Of a stretch of DNA of 64,000 nucleotides, positions 62,780-64,000 are shown piece after piece. The stretch's first letter is position 1. Every line of letters starts with the position of its first letter. The notes below the pieces were generated by a model that was not told where the DNA came from, ran no database searches, and worked only from the letters and a program-made list of their open reading frames with translations. The translations under genes were made by a program, and so were the position numbers. The stretch comes from Pantoea latae. GTDB taxonomy: Bacteria > Pseudomonadota > Gammaproteobacteria > Enterobacterales > Enterobacteriaceae. The DNA is taken from positions 38,993-102,992 of the forward strand of contig NZ_MWUE01000028.1 in NCBI RefSeq assembly GCF_002077695.1, given 5' to 3'.

Positions 62780-63571
62780 TTAGCGTGCGGCGTTGAATTC
62801 AACCAGCAGCGGGTTATGGTCCGACGCGCGCGTCACCAGCACTGAGGCCTTGCTGACGTTGATGTCGCGGTAGAAGACGAAATCAAGCGGGCGGCCAAAC
62901 GCCTTGCGGCGATGATCGTCGGTGAACCGCACCTCTTTCAGCGCCATTTCGCGTGCAAAACGATAGAGCGCATGGATGCGCTGACGGCTCCAGGCGTTGA
63001 AATCGCCCGCCATAATGACCGGGCCGTTGTGATGCACGATCTGCTCGCCTATCGGTCCCAGCTGCTTGCTGTAGACATCAATGCCCAGGCTGAAATTGAC
63101 CGCATGGATATTGACCACCATGAGCATCTCACCGGTTGGAAGCGGATAGGCGGTGACCAGCGCAGATTTCGCCAGACGCAGCAGCGGCTCTCGCTCGCGT
63201 AGCGGGCAGCAGTAGACCGGATGGGCCGAGGCCAGCGTCATCACGCCTGAAGGATGCTGCGGCAGCACAAAAGCGGGCACCTGATCGGCGGCGAGATAGT
63301 TGCTGGTGGCAAACTGCACCAGTTCCGGCGTGGTTTGCGCCTCTTGCAGCAGCACCAGATGCGCATCTTTGCCGAAGCCCTGTAATACCGACATCCAGTC
63401 AGCGCGCTGCTGTTTAAAGATATTCCACACCAGAACTTTAAGGTGCGCATCGGGCGTCAGCGGCGCGCCAGGCGGGAGCGCCTGACCGAGATGTAGCATG
63501 GCGCCCGGCGGAAAGATCTGTTCGACCGGTTGTCCCGCGACATATCGCATTGCATAAGTTTTCTTTCGCAC
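62780..63571 (-). CDS. yafD: Endonuclease/exonuclease/phosphatase family protein YafD
   Basis: A 263-aa EEP-fold protein, close to E. coli YafD (266 aa, function unknown). The catalytic pattern is LVWNIFKQQRADW (Asn), VLLQEAQTTPELV (Glu), VIMAGDFNAWS (Asp-x-Asn) and ASDHNPLLVEF (Asp-His). I chose the GTG at 63571 (MRKKTYAMRYV), matching the E. coli start. A TTG at 63583 is the alternative. The last coding bases are two apart from the converging cyclase gene. Confidence 0.93.
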   Translation of the reverse strand: MRKKTYAMRYVAGQPVEQIFPPGAMLHLGQALPPGAPLTPDAHLKVLVWNIFKQQRADWMSVLQGFGKDAHLVLLQEAQTTPELVQFATSNYLAADQVPAFVLPQHPSGVMTLASAHPVYCCPLREREPLLRLAKSALVTAYPLPTGEMLMVVNIHAVNFSLGIDVYSKQLGPIGEQIVHHNGPVIMAGDFNAWSRQRIHALYRFAREMALKEVRFTDDHRRKAFGRPLDFVFYRDINVSKASVLVTRASDHNPLLVEFNAAR

Positions 63572-63692
63572 GTTATTGCCCAATTCTTCCGTACCCGTTG
63601 CACCTTTCTGTTATAGGGATTTTAGTCCGGGGTTTCAATTGCTGTTCTTAATTGTCGGAATCATCGTGTGCTGACAGTGCTTTTTAACGCAA

Positions 63693-63724
63693 AAGAAAAA
63701 GCCCTGACTTTTCAGTCAGGGCTT
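63693..63724 (-). terminator. Terminator of the rRNA operon
   Basis: On the minus strand AAGCCCTGACT, a short loop and AGTCAGGGCTT are followed by TTTCTTTT, 11 bases past the tRNA-Asp 3' end. Confidence 0.9.
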
Positions 63725-63734
63725 ATCTGTGAGG

Positions 63735-63811
63735 TGGCGGTGCGGACGGGACTCGAACCCGCGACCCCCGGCGTGACAGGCCGGTATTCTAACCGACTGA
63801 ACTACCGCACC
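63735..63811 (-). tRNA. aspU: tRNA-Asp (GTC), distal to 5S (aspU position)
   Basis: A 77-base tRNA with encoded CCA, identical to the copy at 56.0 kb. It lies 72 bases past the 5S gene in the same transcript, as in E. coli rrnH. Confidence 0.98.
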
Positions 63812-63883
63812 ACCGAATACTGCTGCTACCAGCGGGGTCTCGCTGATAACCGGTGTCACCCTCGCGGGTGCATACCAATATGG

Positions 63884-64000
63884 ATGCCTGGCAGTTCCCT
63901 ACTCTCGCATGGGGAGACCCCACACTACCATCGGCGCTACGGCGTTTCACTTCTGAGTTCGGCATGGGGTCAGGTGGGACCGCCGCGCTAGTGCCGCCAG
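63884..64000 (-). rRNA. rrf: 5S ribosomal RNA (5' end cut by window edge)
   Basis: The minus strand reads CTGGCGGCACTAGCGCGGCG at the edge and ends in CTGCCAGGCAT. The 117 bases plus three missing 5' bases give the usual 120. With tRNA-Asp and yafD next to it, this matches the end of the rrnH operon. The 23S and 16S genes lie to the right, outside the window. Confidence 0.97.

Overview
The window looks like a high-GC member of Enterobacterales, most likely Erwiniaceae (Pantoea, Mixta or Erwinia-like). Protein sequences and local gene order closely follow the E. coli blocks argA-recDBC-thyA-ptsP-mutH-tas and dinB-fadE / dnaQ-gloB-rrnH. The family-level assignment is an inference from remembered synteny, not from a search.

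Layout. 1-23.5 kb is housekeeping DNA: the end of argA, the recD-recB-ptrA-recC recombination cluster, four minor pilin-like genes (ppdC, ygdB, ppdB, ppdA), thyA-lgt, ptsP-rppH, the DnaA-box-rich rppH-mutH gap that corresponds to DARS2, then mutH, ygdQ, ygdR and tas. At 23.5 kb the order jumps to a region that lies far away in E. coli: dinB with a LexA box, dpaA, yafJ, gmhA and fadE with a FadR-type site. 30.0-36.3 kb is a methionine-salvage island (mtnK, mtnA, mtnBCD, mtnE and the omega-amidase yafV) with two MetJ-box arrays. 36.3-56.0 kb is a purine/allantoin catabolic island: katG, uraH, uraD, allantoate amidohydrolase, ureidoglycine-glyoxylate aminotransferase, a polar amino-acid-type ABC transporter, an RpiR regulator, hpxWXYZ, an HPP membrane protein, a Tat-exported oxalate decarboxylase-type bicupin, allantoinase, allantoin racemase, a GntR regulator and an NCS1 permease. 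56.0-64.0 kb is tRNA-Asp, dnaQ/rnhA, yafS, gloB, mltD, an MFS transporter-cyclase pair, yafD, a second identical tRNA-Asp and the end of an rRNA operon (5S).

How the genes work together. The catabolic island can be read as one route. HIU is processed by UraH and UraD to S-allantoin. External allantoin enters through the NCS1 permease and is processed by racemase and allantoinase to allantoate. AllC converts allantoate to ureidoglycine, and the aminotransferase makes oxalurate plus glycine. HpxXY(Z) and HpxW take oxalurate through oxamate to oxalate, and the bicupin could then make formate and CO2. No urate or xanthine oxidising enzyme is present, so the upstream steps must be encoded elsewhere. 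Two short repeated operator-like motifs suggest two local regulons, one for the RpiR protein and one for the GntR protein.

The least explained structure is a family of three palindromic elements (1317-1501, 23581-23689, 29865-29978). Each lies between converging genes, has a conserved core, and has outer and inner stems whose sequences differ between copies but stay base-paired. One of them sits exactly at the gene-order break relative to E. coli.
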